Notes under the pieces: model-generated
What the model saw: the letters and a program-made list of their open reading frames with translations, nothing else
Database searches by the model: none
What the model was told of the DNA's origin: nothing
Position numbers and translations under genes: made by a program
Assembly: GCA_958295845.1 (NCBI GenBank)
Contig: OY282376.1
Span: forward strand, 62,001 to 126,000
From: Caldilineaceae bacterium
GTDB lineage: Bacteria; Chloroflexota; Anaerolineae; Caldilineales; Caldilineaceae
Length of the DNA: 64,000 nt
Reading direction: 5' to 3'
Shown here: piece after piece, positions 1-9,163 of the stretch
Layout of the letters: each line of letters begins with the position of its first letter
How positions within the stretch are numbered: the first letter of the stretch is position 1

Positions 1-1421
1 ATCCCGCCTGCGACTGTTTCGGCGATGCCTGGCTGACCCGCGCGCGGCTGGCCAATGCGCAGGGCTCGCCAGAAGCGGCCCGGCGCGTCTACCGTACTTT
101 CGCCAGAGACCACGCCGCCGACCCGCTTGCCGCCGAAGCGCTCTGGCTGAGCGCGCTTTCCGCCATCGGAGCCGACCGCGGCCTGGATGTCGGACTTGCC
201 GGCCGCGCCGAGGGCACAGCCGATTTCCTGGTGGAGGCTGTGGCCGACCTGCTGATGCTGGTGGACAGCTTCCCGGACAGCGCCCGCGCCCCGGATGCGC
301 TGGCGGTGCTGGGAATCGGCGCCTTTACCTTCGGCCATCACGGACTGGCTGCCAGCAGCTTTGACCGTCTGCTGGCGGAGTATCCCGGTGCGCGGTCGGG
401 CACAGCGACCTACTGGTTGGGCCGCGCCCGCTATGCTCTTGGCGAGGAAGACACGGCCCGCTCCCTGTGGCTGTCGCTCGCTGCAGAGGAGCCGGAGACG
501 TTCTACGGTGTGCTGGCCGGTCTGGAACTGGCGCTGCAGGGCCAACCGGGACAGGACCTCATCCCCCGCATGGACGCAGTGGCCGCGGCGGCGCTGCCCG
601 ACGATGACGGCAGCCGGCGCTTCGCGGTAAACTGGCTGAAGACGCGGCACGACGACTTCGACACGGCTGATGCCGGCAACAGCGGCAACCCGGGCCTGCC
701 GCAAGCCGCAGCCGTCGACCCGGCCCTGGTCGGCGGAGCACTGCTGTTACAGCTGGACCTGCGCGCTGAGGGCTTGAAGCTGCTTGAACTGGGTTATTGG
801 CGCTTCCGCGCCGATCCTGCGGCGCTGTTCGCGCTCATGCAGCACTTTGAGGAACTGGGCGCCAACCGGCTCTCCATCAGCGCGGCCTACCGTCTGATTC
901 AGGTCAGCCAGGCCCGGAATACCGCGGACGTGCCCCTCTTTATCCAGCGCTTCGCCTATCCCAGACACTATTCCCGTCTTGTGGAAAAGGAAGCGACGGA
1001 TTTCGACATCGATCCCCTGCTCCTCTACAGTCTCATCCTCCAGGAGAGCCTCTTCGAGCCGCCGGCCCGCTCCTTTGCCGGCGCCCACGGCCTGACCCAG
1101 ATCATCCCCACCACCGGCGCGGAGATCGCGCAGCGCCTCGGCTACCCCAACTACTCCACCGGTCTGCTCAACCGCCCCTTCGTCAACGTTCGCTTCGGCG
1201 CGTTTTATCTGCGCTGGGTGCAGGATTACGCCCGCGAAAATCCCGTCGCCGCGCTCGCCGGATACAACGCCGGCCCGGGCAATGCCAGAACCTGGTTCGA
1301 CCGCTCGGCGCCGGACGAGGCCCTCTTCATCGAGCGCATTCCCTACAGCGAGACCCGCCTTTATCTGCAGCGCATCCTGACGCACTATGCGCATTATCTG
1401 CGGATATATGGGGGGTATTAG
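1..1421 (+). CDS. Soluble lytic murein transglycosylase, 5'-truncated by window edge
   Basis: The frame is open from base 3 with no stop, so the gene begins upstream of the window; the GTG at 231 is internal. The product would cleave peptidoglycan glycan strands between MurNAc and GlcNAc, forming anhydro-MurNAc ends, in the periplasm or cell wall. The first ~320 visible codons are helical, Ala/Leu-rich, TPR-like repeats, as in Slt70-type enzymes. The C-terminal ~130 codons are the SLT catalytic domain: the catalytic Glu is at 1044-1046 in LILQESLF, followed by AHGLTQIIPTT and AGYNAGPGN, the usual order. The family assignment is firm; N-terminal architecture and signal peptide cannot be seen. 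Confidence 0.9.
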   Translation, partial: PACDCFGDAWLTRARLANAQGSPEAARRVYRTFARDHAADPLAAEALWLSALSAIGADRGLDVGLAGRAEGTADFLVEAVADLLMLVDSFPDSARAPDALAVLGIGAFTFGHHGLAASSFDRLLAEYPGARSGTATYWLGRARYALGEEDTARSLWLSLAAEEPETFYGVLAGLELALQGQPGQDLIPRMDAVAAAALPDDDGSRRFAVNWLKTRHDDFDTADAGNSGNPGLPQAAAVDPALVGGALLLQLDLRAEGLKLLELGYWRFRADPAALFALMQHFEELGANRLSISAAYRLIQVSQARNTADVPLFIQRFAYPRHYSRLVEKEATDFDIDPLLLYSLILQESLFEPPARSFAGAHGLTQIIPTTGAEIAQRLGYPNYSTGLLNRPFVNVRFGAFYLRWVQDYARENPVAALAGYNAGPGNARTWFDRSAPDEALFIERIPYSETRLYLQRILTHYAHYLRIYGGY

Positions 1422-1422
1422 T

Positions 1423-1450
1423 TTTCAGTAGTCAGTTTTTAGTGGTGAGT
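1423..1450. repeat. Heptamer-type CAGT/TTAGTGG repeat
   Basis: Short degenerate run made of TTTCAGTAGTCAG and TTTTTAGTGG units, beginning 2 bp after the transglycosylase stop. It belongs to the family seen at 4381, 20530, 25561, 26447, 36661, 38818 and 44928. The rest of the spacer to 1662 holds nothing I recognise. Confidence 0.5.
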
Positions 1451-1662
1451 GGACCTTCTGCCGGGAGGCACTGAGGACTGCCGATGGACTGTGGCTCAGC
1501 AGTTGCGGTTCAGCGATTCGGGGGGGGCGACGTCTTGTTCGCGCCAGAGCAATCTAAGGGAACGAGCGACGATTCAGCTTGGGAGATGTCATGGCGTTCT
1601 CCTCTGGTCAGGATGACCTGAGAGGGAAAGCTGAGGGCATCAATGATGAGATGACAGGTCTG

Positions 1663-3891
1663 TCATCTCCCACAGGCATCACACGCTACAGCTTGGAAAT
1701 ACACCAGAAGCAAAGAGTCTTCGCCTGCTTCTGTCGGAATCCTGGGCGCGCCATCGACAGATGCGTCGTAGAGGCCGGCAATCAGGCGCAGGGGGCTGTC
1801 CGGCAGGGTCGGTGGGATGGGCATCGCGACGCTATTCAGAACCTGCGAGCTATCCAAGCGGAGCTCTGGCTCCCACTGGGCGACCAAATCGCCGGTTTCG
1901 TCGAGCAGGTGCAGGAATATCTTTTCGCCGCCGGTCAATACGGTTGGGTCTCCGCTCCATTCCATGTGGATGACCAGCCTGCCGCCGGCTGGGGGGATGT
2001 TGGGGCTGATCTGGGCGCGCTCCAGCGTCAAGCCGTTGGCGAACTGGACATCGAAAAGGCGCCACGTCTGGGGATTGGGCCGCGAGTAGAGTTCGACAAT
2101 CCATGGCCCCACCGTTTCCTGGCCCGCCAACTGGTAGGAACTGGAAAGCGCCTGCCGGGCATTATTGGTTACTTCCGCACGGGTTCGCCTCTGTTGGTCA
2201 AATTCAAAGCCCTGTCGCTTTGCAATCCACTGCAGATCCAGTTCGAATTCCTCAAGATCCCTATCCGATCGAACCAGCAGAATGACTGATTGGACACCGC
2301 TACTGCGGAGATCTGCGACGGTCTCCAGGGCCGCATCCAAGTCCATCGGCCAGGGAGCCAGGGAAACGTTCTCAATCTCTCCCGTATAGTAGTAGTCCCA
2401 GAGCGCGGGGTCGACAAAATAAGGCTGGGCGAAACGAACGTCTGTCTTGTTGAGTCCGGCGCCCCAGCTATCCAGCATGTGGGCCAGTTCCCGCAATCCC
2501 CGTGACTTTGAGAATTCCGATTCAAAGTGGAAGTTGCGAAAGCTGAACAGATTGCCTGCGAAAACTGCAAGGATGAGTATCGCTGCCGTCAGGTTTCCGA
2601 CGCCAATTCCGTTCATGGCCTTCAGGACGCTGGCATTCGTACCTCCAGTCCAGGCTTTCCATTTCCGGCCAAGGCGGCTCTCCACATAGTTGTTGATATT
2701 CCCCAGCCCGACAGCCAGCAATAGCAGGACAGGCGTCAGGGCCAAGGCAATAACGCTCCAGGGGAACCCAGGAAAGGAAAAACCAGCAGGTCTCCATGTA
2801 GTGAGCAATGCGACAAGAAAACTTAGCAGTAAGAGAACTGTTGGGCCTGAATTCAGGTGTTGGGGCTCTGCCTTCTGCGCTTCCGAGAGTTCATTCTCTT
2901 CTGGGTCAACCAAACCATCGATGGATCTTTCCCCCTGGTCGATCACCCGCCTTTTGCCCAGGAATATTCCCAGAATCGCGGCCACCAACAGGGCGAATGC
3001 GAAAAGCCCTGAACCCAGTCTCCAGGTCGGCGTCGGTACGAATGGTCCTATCGTGAGGGCGCCGATTTGCGTTAAGAATTCATATACCCATGGCGATGAG
3101 AGTGCCCATGTGCTGTAATTCGTGATTGAGGGCCATGCGCTTACCAGCCAAGGCGTGCACAAGATGCCCACTGCGATCTGCGAAACGGTCCACCGCACCG
3201 GCAGTGAACCCGCAGGTCCTTGGGCAGAAGCGTTCCCTCCGCTGCGCCTGTCTCGAGCCAGCACGAAGAGCACATATAGGTTTTGCGCCAGGAGAGGGAG
3301 GACGGCGAAAGCGTGGGTATAGAAGGTAGAGGCGGTACAGATCACGTACGCGATCAGGGACTTGCTTCCCCCTCCGCCGCCGATAACTCTCAGGGCCAAC
3401 AGAATGCTGGCGGTGGTGAGAGCCAGACCGAGTGAATGGTGGAGAACTAACTGGGTATGCAAGATGGCGTAGGCGTTCACGGCCGCCAACAGGACTGCAG
3501 CCAAAGTGGCAAATGTGCCAATTCGGATGTCTGCTGCGATACGGTAGGCGAGGGGAATTGCCAATACGCTGCAGAAGGCCGATAGCGAACGAATGGCAAA
3601 TTCGCTAGGCCCTGTGATTCCGAGCCAAACATTTTGCAACCAGAAGCTTGCGGGAAGAAGAAGGAAATCTTCCACATCGAAAGCTATTTGAACGAGTTCA
3701 GAGAAAGTAAAGTGACGAAGGCCATAGACGACACTCTCGAGCTCGTCCAGCTCCTGAGAATCCAGTCGATAGAGTCTCAGTGCGAAGCCGATGAGGACGG
3801 CGATCAGGACGACTGCCCGCAACGACTGGCTGCCGGCAGGAAACTGATGCTTATCGGGGCTGGCGTCTTCTTGTGCACTCGAGCGGGTCAC
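1663..3891 (-). CDS. Membrane glycosyltransferase, GT39/ArnT-like, with C-terminal beta-rich domain
   Basis: A 742-residue integral membrane protein starting at GTG 3891 behind an AGGGG box. After a short polar N-terminus the first transmembrane segment is followed by LDSQELDELESVV, an acidic loop where PMT/ArnT-type lipid-phosphosugar transferases keep the catalytic acidic residues. About 10-12 hydrophobic segments follow up to residue ~460, then a ~280-residue soluble region ending in a jelly-roll-like part. By family it would move a sugar from a polyprenyl-phosphate donor to an extracytoplasmic acceptor; substrate is unknown. A second gene of the same architecture lies at 27804-30281. It stands alone, convergent with the transglycosylase gene. 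Confidence 0.7.
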   Translation of the reverse strand: MTRSSAQEDASPDKHQFPAGSQSLRAVVLIAVLIGFALRLYRLDSQELDELESVVYGLRHFTFSELVQIAFDVEDFLLLPASFWLQNVWLGITGPSEFAIRSLSAFCSVLAIPLAYRIAADIRIGTFATLAAVLLAAVNAYAILHTQLVLHHSLGLALTTASILLALRVIGGGGGSKSLIAYVICTASTFYTHAFAVLPLLAQNLYVLFVLARDRRSGGNASAQGPAGSLPVRWTVSQIAVGILCTPWLVSAWPSITNYSTWALSSPWVYEFLTQIGALTIGPFVPTPTWRLGSGLFAFALLVAAILGIFLGKRRVIDQGERSIDGLVDPEENELSEAQKAEPQHLNSGPTVLLLLSFLVALLTTWRPAGFSFPGFPWSVIALALTPVLLLLAVGLGNINNYVESRLGRKWKAWTGGTNASVLKAMNGIGVGNLTAAILILAVFAGNLFSFRNFHFESEFSKSRGLRELAHMLDSWGAGLNKTDVRFAQPYFVDPALWDYYYTGEIENVSLAPWPMDLDAALETVADLRSSGVQSVILLVRSDRDLEEFELDLQWIAKRQGFEFDQQRRTRAEVTNNARQALSSSYQLAGQETVGPWIVELYSRPNPQTWRLFDVQFANGLTLERAQISPNIPPAGGRLVIHMEWSGDPTVLTGGEKIFLHLLDETGDLVAQWEPELRLDSSQVLNSVAMPIPPTLPDSPLRLIAGLYDASVDGAPRIPTEAGEDSLLLVYFQAVACDACGR

Positions 3892-4089
3892 GAGACCCCT
3901 CTTTTCGGGGCTGGGCTGAGGAAACTGCAGTTCACTGCCCTGTCTGGCTGTGTGCAGTTTTCAGGGAACCGCGTCAACGAAATGGCGACACTTCTCCTTT
4001 TGCCCTGTATAGGCTCGAGGGTGTCTCTGCAGCTATGGGTAAAGTTTCTGCCACTGATGGGCGGCAATCCTTCTGGTAGACATTCTACT
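3892..4089. other. Non-coding spacer upstream of the membrane glycosyltransferase
   Basis: No credible gene and no tRNA fold. This is the presumed promoter side of the glycosyltransferase gene on the minus strand, but I cannot pick a confident -35/-10 pair. The spacer as a whole runs to 4410 and includes the separately listed repeats. Confidence 0.4.
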
Positions 4090-4123
4090 ATTGTCGTCTA
4101 TGTGATATTGTCGCCCATGTGAC
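4090..4123. repeat. Tandem 17-bp repeat, two imperfect copies
   Basis: Two adjacent 17-mers, ATTGTCGTCTATGTGAT and ATTGTCGCCCATGTGAC, differing at three positions. Sited ~200 bp upstream of the GTG start at 3891, so it could be an operator. Two other 17-bp tandem arrays occur at 24098 and 49015 with unrelated sequence. Confidence 0.55.
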
Positions 4124-4261
4124 AGAGCAATACAAGTGTCAACGAGACCTGCTAGTCAGTTCTTGGTGACCCCGCGCGTGGACAGCGGCCAGAGACGGCG
4201 CGGGGGGTTAGCACTGTTCGCTGGCCTCAACCGATCCAATTGTCCATAACGGTGGTCCAGC

Positions 4262-4306
4262 CAAGGCGGGGCGTTGCGGGGGCGCAGCCCCTGCACAAGG
4301 GAGGGC
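4262..4306 (+). repeat. 45-bp dispersed GC-rich repeat, copy A
   Basis: Begins CAAGGCGGGGCGTTGCGGGG and ends CACAAGGGAGGGC, with an internal GGGGC-GCAGCCCC foldback. The same sequence occurs in reverse orientation at 48756-48801, identical apart from one extra C. The flanking GGTGG/CCACC is also shared. Confidence 0.85.
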
Positions 4307-4380
4307 CGAACGCCCGAACTGCAGTGGTCAGTGGCGAGGGCCGCGAACCGACAGTGGCTGGGCGTAAGCCGTAGACTAAG

Positions 4381-4410
4381 AACTAAAAACTGACTACTGA
4401 AAACTGTAGT
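4381..4410. repeat. ACTAAAAACTGACTACTGAAAACTG repeat
   Basis: A run of AACTAAAAACTGACTACTG-type units that abuts the stop codon of the ABC permease gene ending at 4411. Member of the heptamer-type family. Upstream, around 4320-4350, a weaker CAGTGGTCAGTGGC-like stretch belongs to the same family. Confidence 0.6.
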
Positions 4411-5274
4411 TTAACGGCCGGCGAGCCCGGTGAACTGCGCGCCCTGGACGAACTGGCGCTGGGCGAAGAAGAAGATGACGATGACCGGCAGGATGGTGAT
4501 CATCGACGCGGCCATGACGAGGTGCCAGAAGTTGCCGAAGCGGCCTTTGAACCAGAGCAGCCCGAGAGGCAGGGTGTACATTTCGCTCTTGGAAATGTAG
4601 ATGAGGGGCTCCATAAAGGCGTTGTAGTGCTGCAGGAAGGCGAAGATGGTGATGGTGGCGACGGCCGGGCCGCAGAGGGGCGTGATCACCTGCCAGAGGA
4701 TACGGAAGTTGGAGGCGCCGTCGATCTTGGCGGCCTCGTCCAGCTCCAGGGGCAGGGTCAGCATGTACTGGCGCATGAGGAATATGTAGAAGGCGGCTCC
4801 AAACCAGGCCGGCACCCACAGCGGGTAGAATGTCCCGACCCAGTTGATCTCTTTGAAGATGATGAAGACCGGGATCATCGTCACGACGGCGGGCAGCATC
4901 ATCGTCGCCAGCAGAACGGTGAAGACGAAGTCGCGCCCCGGCCAGCGCAGGCGCGAGAGGCCGTATGCGACCGTGAGCGAACTCAACACCATGCCGATCG
5001 TCCCCATGATGGAGACGAAAAAGGAGTTGCGGATGAAGAGATGGAAGGGGAGGCGTCTGAAAACCTCGAAGTAGTTATCCCATTTGGGCGCGGTTGGGAT
5101 CCATTCGATCGGCGTGATGAAGACCTGGCCGGGCAGCTTGAGCGATGTGCTGACCACCCAGGCAAGCGGCATGAGGAAGGTGAGCCCCAGGGCGATCATC
5201 GCAATGTGCAGGATGAAATGACCGATCCTCGTCTGCCTTTTTCGGGATTGGAGCAGGGTTGTTCTTGCAGTCAT
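4411..5274 (-). CDS. Carbohydrate ABC transporter permease, MalG-type
   Basis: A 287-residue inner-membrane protein with six predicted transmembrane helices. The cytoplasmic EAA loop that docks on the ATPase reads LDEAAKIDGASNFRILWQV, typical of the MalG/UgpE group (binding-protein-dependent importers of family CUT1). It is the last gene of a minus-strand operon after the MalF-type permease (66-bp gap) and the binding protein. There is no ATPase gene beside it, so the importer must use one encoded elsewhere, a common arrangement for CUT1 systems. The substrate cannot be read from the sequence. Confidence 0.9.
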   Translation of the reverse strand: MTARTTLLQSRKRQTRIGHFILHIAMIALGLTFLMPLAWVVSTSLKLPGQVFITPIEWIPTAPKWDNYFEVFRRLPFHLFIRNSFFVSIMGTIGMVLSSLTVAYGLSRLRWPGRDFVFTVLLATMMLPAVVTMIPVFIIFKEINWVGTFYPLWVPAWFGAAFYIFLMRQYMLTLPLELDEAAKIDGASNFRILWQVITPLCGPAVATITIFAFLQHYNAFMEPLIYISKSEMYTLPLGLLWFKGRFGNFWHLVMAASMITILPVIVIFFFAQRQFVQGAQFTGLAGR

Positions 5275-5339
5275 AACCTGAATCGGCGGCCGGCGGCCGG
5301 AGTGAAGTGGTCAGCGTTGTGCCCGGTCATTCGTCTCCT

Positions 5340-6281
5340 CTATAGCCTGCCTTCATAGTAAACCCAGCGATTGGCGAAAAAGAACTGGATTCCCGTGAAG
5401 ATCATGATGATCAGGAACAGGATCCAGGCCAGCGAGGCGGCATAGCCCATCCGGAACAGCTCGAAGGCGTTGCGGTAAATGTAGAGCACCATGAAGAGGG
5501 TGGCGTTCTGCGGGCCGCCGTCGGTCATGATGAAGACGGTGGTGAAGACCTGGAAACTGCCGATGATGCCGATGATCATGTTGAAGAAGATGATCGGCGA
5601 AATGATGGGGATGGTTACGTTGGTGAAGCGGCGCCAGGCGTTGGCGCCATCGATTTCGGCCGCCTCCTCCAACTCTTTGGGCACCCCCTGCAGACCCGCG
5701 AGGAAGATGATCATCTGGAAGCCGGTCAGCCACAGGCTCATGATGATGAGGGCGGGTTTGGCCCAGCCCGGTTCAAAGAGCCAGTTGATGGGCCCCAGCC
5801 CAAACCAGTGCAATACCTCGTTGAGCACGCCGAATTCGGGGTTGAGGATCTGGACCCAGACGACGGCAAAGGCGACGGCAGGGGTGATGGAGGGCAGATA
5901 GTAGATGGTGCGATAGACGCTGAGCCCGCGGATCTGCTGGTTGAGCATCACAGCCAGCGCGAACGCGACCACCAACTGCAGCGGGACGCCGATGAAGGTG
6001 TAGTAGGCGGTATTGACGAGCGACTTGCCCACGAGCGGGTCGTTCAACATGCGCTCGAAATGGCCCGCCCCGATGAATCTGGGCGGCGCCAGCATGTTCC
6101 ACTTGTGCAGGATCAGAAAAACGGAGTAGAGCATCGGCCCGACCCAGAGCGCGAGCACACCGAAGATGAAGGGGCTGGTGAAGAGCAGGCCGTCGCGCAG
6201 GTCGCGGCGCTGGGCCGCGGACATACGGCGTCGGGCCTGCGGCTGGGTCTGGATTCCGGGCGCTGATGTTGTGGCAGTCAA
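5340..6281 (-). CDS. Carbohydrate ABC transporter permease, MalF-type
   Basis: A 313-residue membrane protein, the partner of the downstream MalG-type permease. The EAA loop reads LEEAAEIDGANAWRRF. The N-terminus is polar and Arg-rich, followed by LLFTSPFIFGVLALWVGP as the first membrane helix, the usual start of UgpA/MalF-like subunits. The furthest start is TTG at 6281 behind a weak GGGAG; the internal ATG at codon 19 is an alternative. It lies 67 bp downstream of the binding-protein gene, consistent with one transcript. Confidence 0.9.
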   Translation of the reverse strand: MTATTSAPGIQTQPQARRRMSAAQRRDLRDGLLFTSPFIFGVLALWVGPMLYSVFLILHKWNMLAPPRFIGAGHFERMLNDPLVGKSLVNTAYYTFIGVPLQLVVAFALAVMLNQQIRGLSVYRTIYYLPSITPAVAFAVVWVQILNPEFGVLNEVLHWFGLGPINWLFEPGWAKPALIIMSLWLTGFQMIIFLAGLQGVPKELEEAAEIDGANAWRRFTNVTIPIISPIIFFNMIIGIIGSFQVFTTVFIMTDGGPQNATLFMVLYIYRNAFELFRMGYAASLAWILFLIIMIFTGIQFFFANRWVYYEGRL

Positions 6282-6348
6282 AGAGGTGCACTCCCAGATT
6301 GACGAGGAACCGGCGGCCAGTAACCGGTTACTGGCCGCCGGGCACTGA

Positions 6349-7737
6349 CTAGGCGCGGTCCGCCCAGTACTGATCCAGATGTGTTTGGATTTCCGGCTGC
6401 GCGATCGCGAGCGCTTCGGCTGCGGACTGGGTCTGGCCGAGCAGCTTGTCCCACAGGACAGTGATCGGGCCGCCGCCGTAGGCCTGGAGCTGCGAGCCTT
6501 CGCCGAAGATCACGGAGATGGAGCTTTCACGCATGGTGTTGGCGAAAGCATCGGTGTTCTCGAAGCCATAAACACCGGAGGCGATATCGCCCCAGATGCC
6601 GGAAATGTTGTCGGGCGTGCCGCACATGCGGCCGCCGTTGGCGATGATGGTCTGGCCCTCTTCGCCGAGGATGAACGAGATGAGGTCCCAGGACTCATCC
6701 TTGTACATAGAAGGCTCTGTAATGACATGGCCGTGGACGTGGCCGAAGGTGAAGTTGGTGTCGGCCGTGCCGGTCGGGGCCTCGATCACGTCGAAGTTGA
6801 TGCCCTCTTCGGTGGTGGCCAGTTCGCCCCTGAGGCGGGGCATGGCCCAAGGGCCTTCGAGGTACATGGCGACGCGGCCGGTATCGACACCGACGCCGCC
6901 GCCCTCGACCACCTCCGGACCGGGGCTCCAGTCGTTGGCGATGGCATCGTAGACCAGATATTGGAGCGCGGAGGCGATGTCCTCGTTGTCCCAGTAGGCC
7001 TCGGTCGGCTCGGTAATGCGGTCCCACTCGATATGGCCGTTGCGGCGCATGAAGGTGGTGCTGCGGCCGTAGGCGCCGTTCCAGCCCTGCGCCTGTCCCC
7101 AACCATAGAACTTGGTGCCGTCCTCTTCATAGGAGAGGTCCTGAATGATCTGCTGGAACTCTTCCCACTTCCAGCCCGGTTGTGGGTGGGTGACGCCCTT
7201 CTTGTCGAAGAGGTCCTTGTTGTAATAGATGACCAGCGAGCCGGTATCGGTGGGGGTCATGTAGCGGCCGCCCTGCCACAGCGTCTGGTTGTCGTAGTTT
7301 TCGCCGCCGGGGAAGAAGTCTTCGGCGCCGTCGCGAGCGATATAGTCGCTCATGTCATAGATGACCTGGTTTTCGGCGTAGGCCTGCCAGATCCAGCCCT
7401 GGAAGTAGAGGACATCGGCGGAGTCATCCGCGGCGAAGTTTGCCTGGATCTTCTCATAGTAGCCGCCGGGGTACTGCTCGACGGAGACGCTCACGCCTTC
7501 GTTCTGTTCCATGTAGGCGTTGACCATGTTCTCATAGACGACCGCGTCCTGGACATCGGCCCAGGCCGAGAGGCGCATCTCGATCATCTCCATGCTGGCG
7601 CCGGCATCGCCGCCGCTGTCGCCGGCCGGCGCTGCTGCCGGGGCGGCGCAGGCCGCGAGCAGAGTTCCGCCAACCGTCAGCGCGCCTGCTTTGAGGAAGG
7701 ATCGCCGGCTGATGGCGTTGTGTTGCAACTTGGACAT
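6349..7737 (-). CDS. Extracellular sugar-binding lipoprotein of ABC importer
   Basis: A 462-residue family 1 solute-binding protein. The N-terminus has a twin-arginine motif (ISRRSFLKAG), a hydrophobic stretch and a lipobox ending LLAAC, so the protein is probably Tat-exported and lipid-anchored, as is common in Chloroflexota. An Ala/Pro/Gly-rich linker follows. Trp/Tyr-rich segments such as YFQGWIWQAYAENQ agree with sugar stacking. The start at ATG 7737 is supported by AAAGGAG 9 bases upstream. It is the first gene of the operon with the two permeases. The substrate is probably an oligosaccharide or sugar alcohol. Confidence 0.92.
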   Translation of the reverse strand: MSKLQHNAISRRSFLKAGALTVGGTLLAACAAPAAAPAGDSGGDAGASMEMIEMRLSAWADVQDAVVYENMVNAYMEQNEGVSVSVEQYPGGYYEKIQANFAADDSADVLYFQGWIWQAYAENQVIYDMSDYIARDGAEDFFPGGENYDNQTLWQGGRYMTPTDTGSLVIYYNKDLFDKKGVTHPQPGWKWEEFQQIIQDLSYEEDGTKFYGWGQAQGWNGAYGRSTTFMRRNGHIEWDRITEPTEAYWDNEDIASALQYLVYDAIANDWSPGPEVVEGGGVGVDTGRVAMYLEGPWAMPRLRGELATTEEGINFDVIEAPTGTADTNFTFGHVHGHVITEPSMYKDESWDLISFILGEEGQTIIANGGRMCGTPDNISGIWGDIASGVYGFENTDAFANTMRESSISVIFGEGSQLQAYGGGPITVLWDKLLGQTQSAAEALAIAQPEIQTHLDQYWADRA

Positions 7738-7816
7738 TGAATTGGCTCCTTTGGATTGTGAAAGGATGGTTGATTTGGCTAGTTGTTTACGGTGTGAACT
7801 GATCTATCCCGCAAAT

Positions 7817-8005
7817 CTATTTTTCGATGCCGCGAACCTGTTCAGATGCAAGAACGCGATTTGCCTCGAAGGTCATTGCAATCGCCTCTTGCAGATTCGC
7901 TTTGGCCTCTTCAAGGGTTTCCCCTTGCGTATTCGCGCCGGGCAGTTCTTCAACGAATCCGATGTAGCCCTCAGGCACTTTCTTGAACACTGCACTGAAT
8001 TTCAT
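7817..8005 (-). CDS. HicB-family antitoxin, orphan
   Basis: A 62-residue protein with the HicB partial RNase-H fold pattern: FSAVFKKVPEGYIGFVEELPGANTQGETLEEAKANL. HicB proteins neutralise the HicA mRNA-interferase toxin. I find no HicA next to it: the 76 bp downstream and 55 bp upstream are too short. The C-terminus stops after the first domain, so there is no DNA-binding HTH or RHH module. It may be a stand-alone member of this abundant family or the survivor of a broken pair. Confidence 0.75.
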   Translation of the reverse strand: MKFSAVFKKVPEGYIGFVEELPGANTQGETLEEAKANLQEAIAMTFEANRVLASEQVRGIEK

Positions 8006-8060
8006 GCCGGAAACCTATCGCCGCGTTGCCTCAGTACGCGCATCGCATGATCACGCGCGT

Positions 8061-8987
8061 TCAATCTTCTTCCTCCCTCGTCGGCCACTGGCAGCCGCCT
8101 TCCCGGTCCGGGCGGATGTGCGAGAACGACAGCTCCTCCGTGCCCTTCCAGGCATAAGGGTCGCGGCCGGCGATCATGACGATATCGCGGAAGTCGAAAC
8201 TGGCTACCCCCAATCCGCCATCGCCCGGATAGCGCCAGGGCAGCAGCGATTCGGCGCTCATGTAGTGGTTGACCAGCGCGCGGCGGAATCCGCTGGCGGC
8301 GCGGTTGGGCATGGAGCGGTGCAGCAGATAGCCGTTGAAGAAGACGATGCTGCCGGCAGTCACCTCGACCGGCACCGCGTCATCGTCGGTGTAGGGGAAA
8401 TCAAACGCCTCCACCACGCAGTCGAAACGCTCGTCGTCATGCTCCTTGGCGGGCCAGATCAAGCGGTTCGCGTGCGAGCCGGGAATCACCCACAGGCAGC
8501 CGTTCTCGACCGTGGCGTCATCGAGCGCGATCCAGGCGGCGTTCAGGGAGCAGTCGCGCGTGGGGATGAAGGCTTCATCCTGGTGCCAGGCCTGGCCCGG
8601 CTTGCCGGCCGACTTGATAAACAGCATCGACTGCATACTCTTCACGTTGGGGCCGATCACCCGCGTCAGCACATTGCTGATAGACGGATGCGCGAGCGTG
8701 TTGAACATCAGCTGTGAGAGTTTGTGCGGGAAATGGACGCAGAGTGTGCGCTGGATCACTTCGTCGTCGCTGTCGTCGGGGCCGACGGGCGGCAGGCCGT
8801 TGACCTCACCCATTTCACCGCGGCAGATGTGCACGGTCTCATCGCGCAGTGCCTGCACTTCATCCGGCGTCAGCGCGTCCGGCAGTGCCAGGAAACCGTT
8901 TTCACGGAAGGAGGCGGCGTGTTCATCGGTGACGACGGGCCTTGTCGCCGTCCCCGCGGGAGCTTCCATCGTTGCTGTCAGTGTCAT
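8061..8987 (-). CDS. Phytanoyl-CoA dioxygenase (PhyH) family protein
   Basis: A 308-residue Fe(II)/2-oxoglutarate-dependent oxygenase of the PhyH family. The iron-binding facial triad is visible as WHQDEA (His-x-Asp) near residue 137 and the distal His in LLHRSMPNRA, followed by the Arg that holds 2-oxoglutarate. Members hydroxylate unactivated carbons in lipids or small metabolites; the bacterial substrates are mostly unknown. It is the first of four PhyH genes in this window (others at 45981, 50635, 51589). Start ATG 8987 has AGGAA upstream. It is monocistronic as far as can be seen. Confidence 0.88.
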   Translation of the reverse strand: MTLTATMEAPAGTATRPVVTDEHAASFRENGFLALPDALTPDEVQALRDETVHICRGEMGEVNGLPPVGPDDSDDEVIQRTLCVHFPHKLSQLMFNTLAHPSISNVLTRVIGPNVKSMQSMLFIKSAGKPGQAWHQDEAFIPTRDCSLNAAWIALDDATVENGCLWVIPGSHANRLIWPAKEHDDERFDCVVEAFDFPYTDDDAVPVEVTAGSIVFFNGYLLHRSMPNRAASGFRRALVNHYMSAESLLPWRYPGDGGLGVASFDFRDIVMIAGRDPYAWKGTEELSFSHIRPDREGGCQWPTREEED

Positions 8988-9163
8988 GGGATTGTTCCTG
9001 TGTCTGAACGGCAGTGATTTGTGCGTTGTCAGCAGCGATGCCGCAGGGCGGGATATTGGGCGGTCGCTAAGGGATTTGAAGAAGGGAATGGGTAGGATTA
9101 TACGGGGGGAGGGGGAATGGTGTCAAGATTCTAGAAGATGGTGTGAGTTCTGTCAGGCGTAGT

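Noticed and set aside
1579..2289. 236-codon plus-strand frame overlapping the first glycosyltransferase
   Set aside because: No ribosome site or domain; it mirrors the C-terminal part of the membrane protein.
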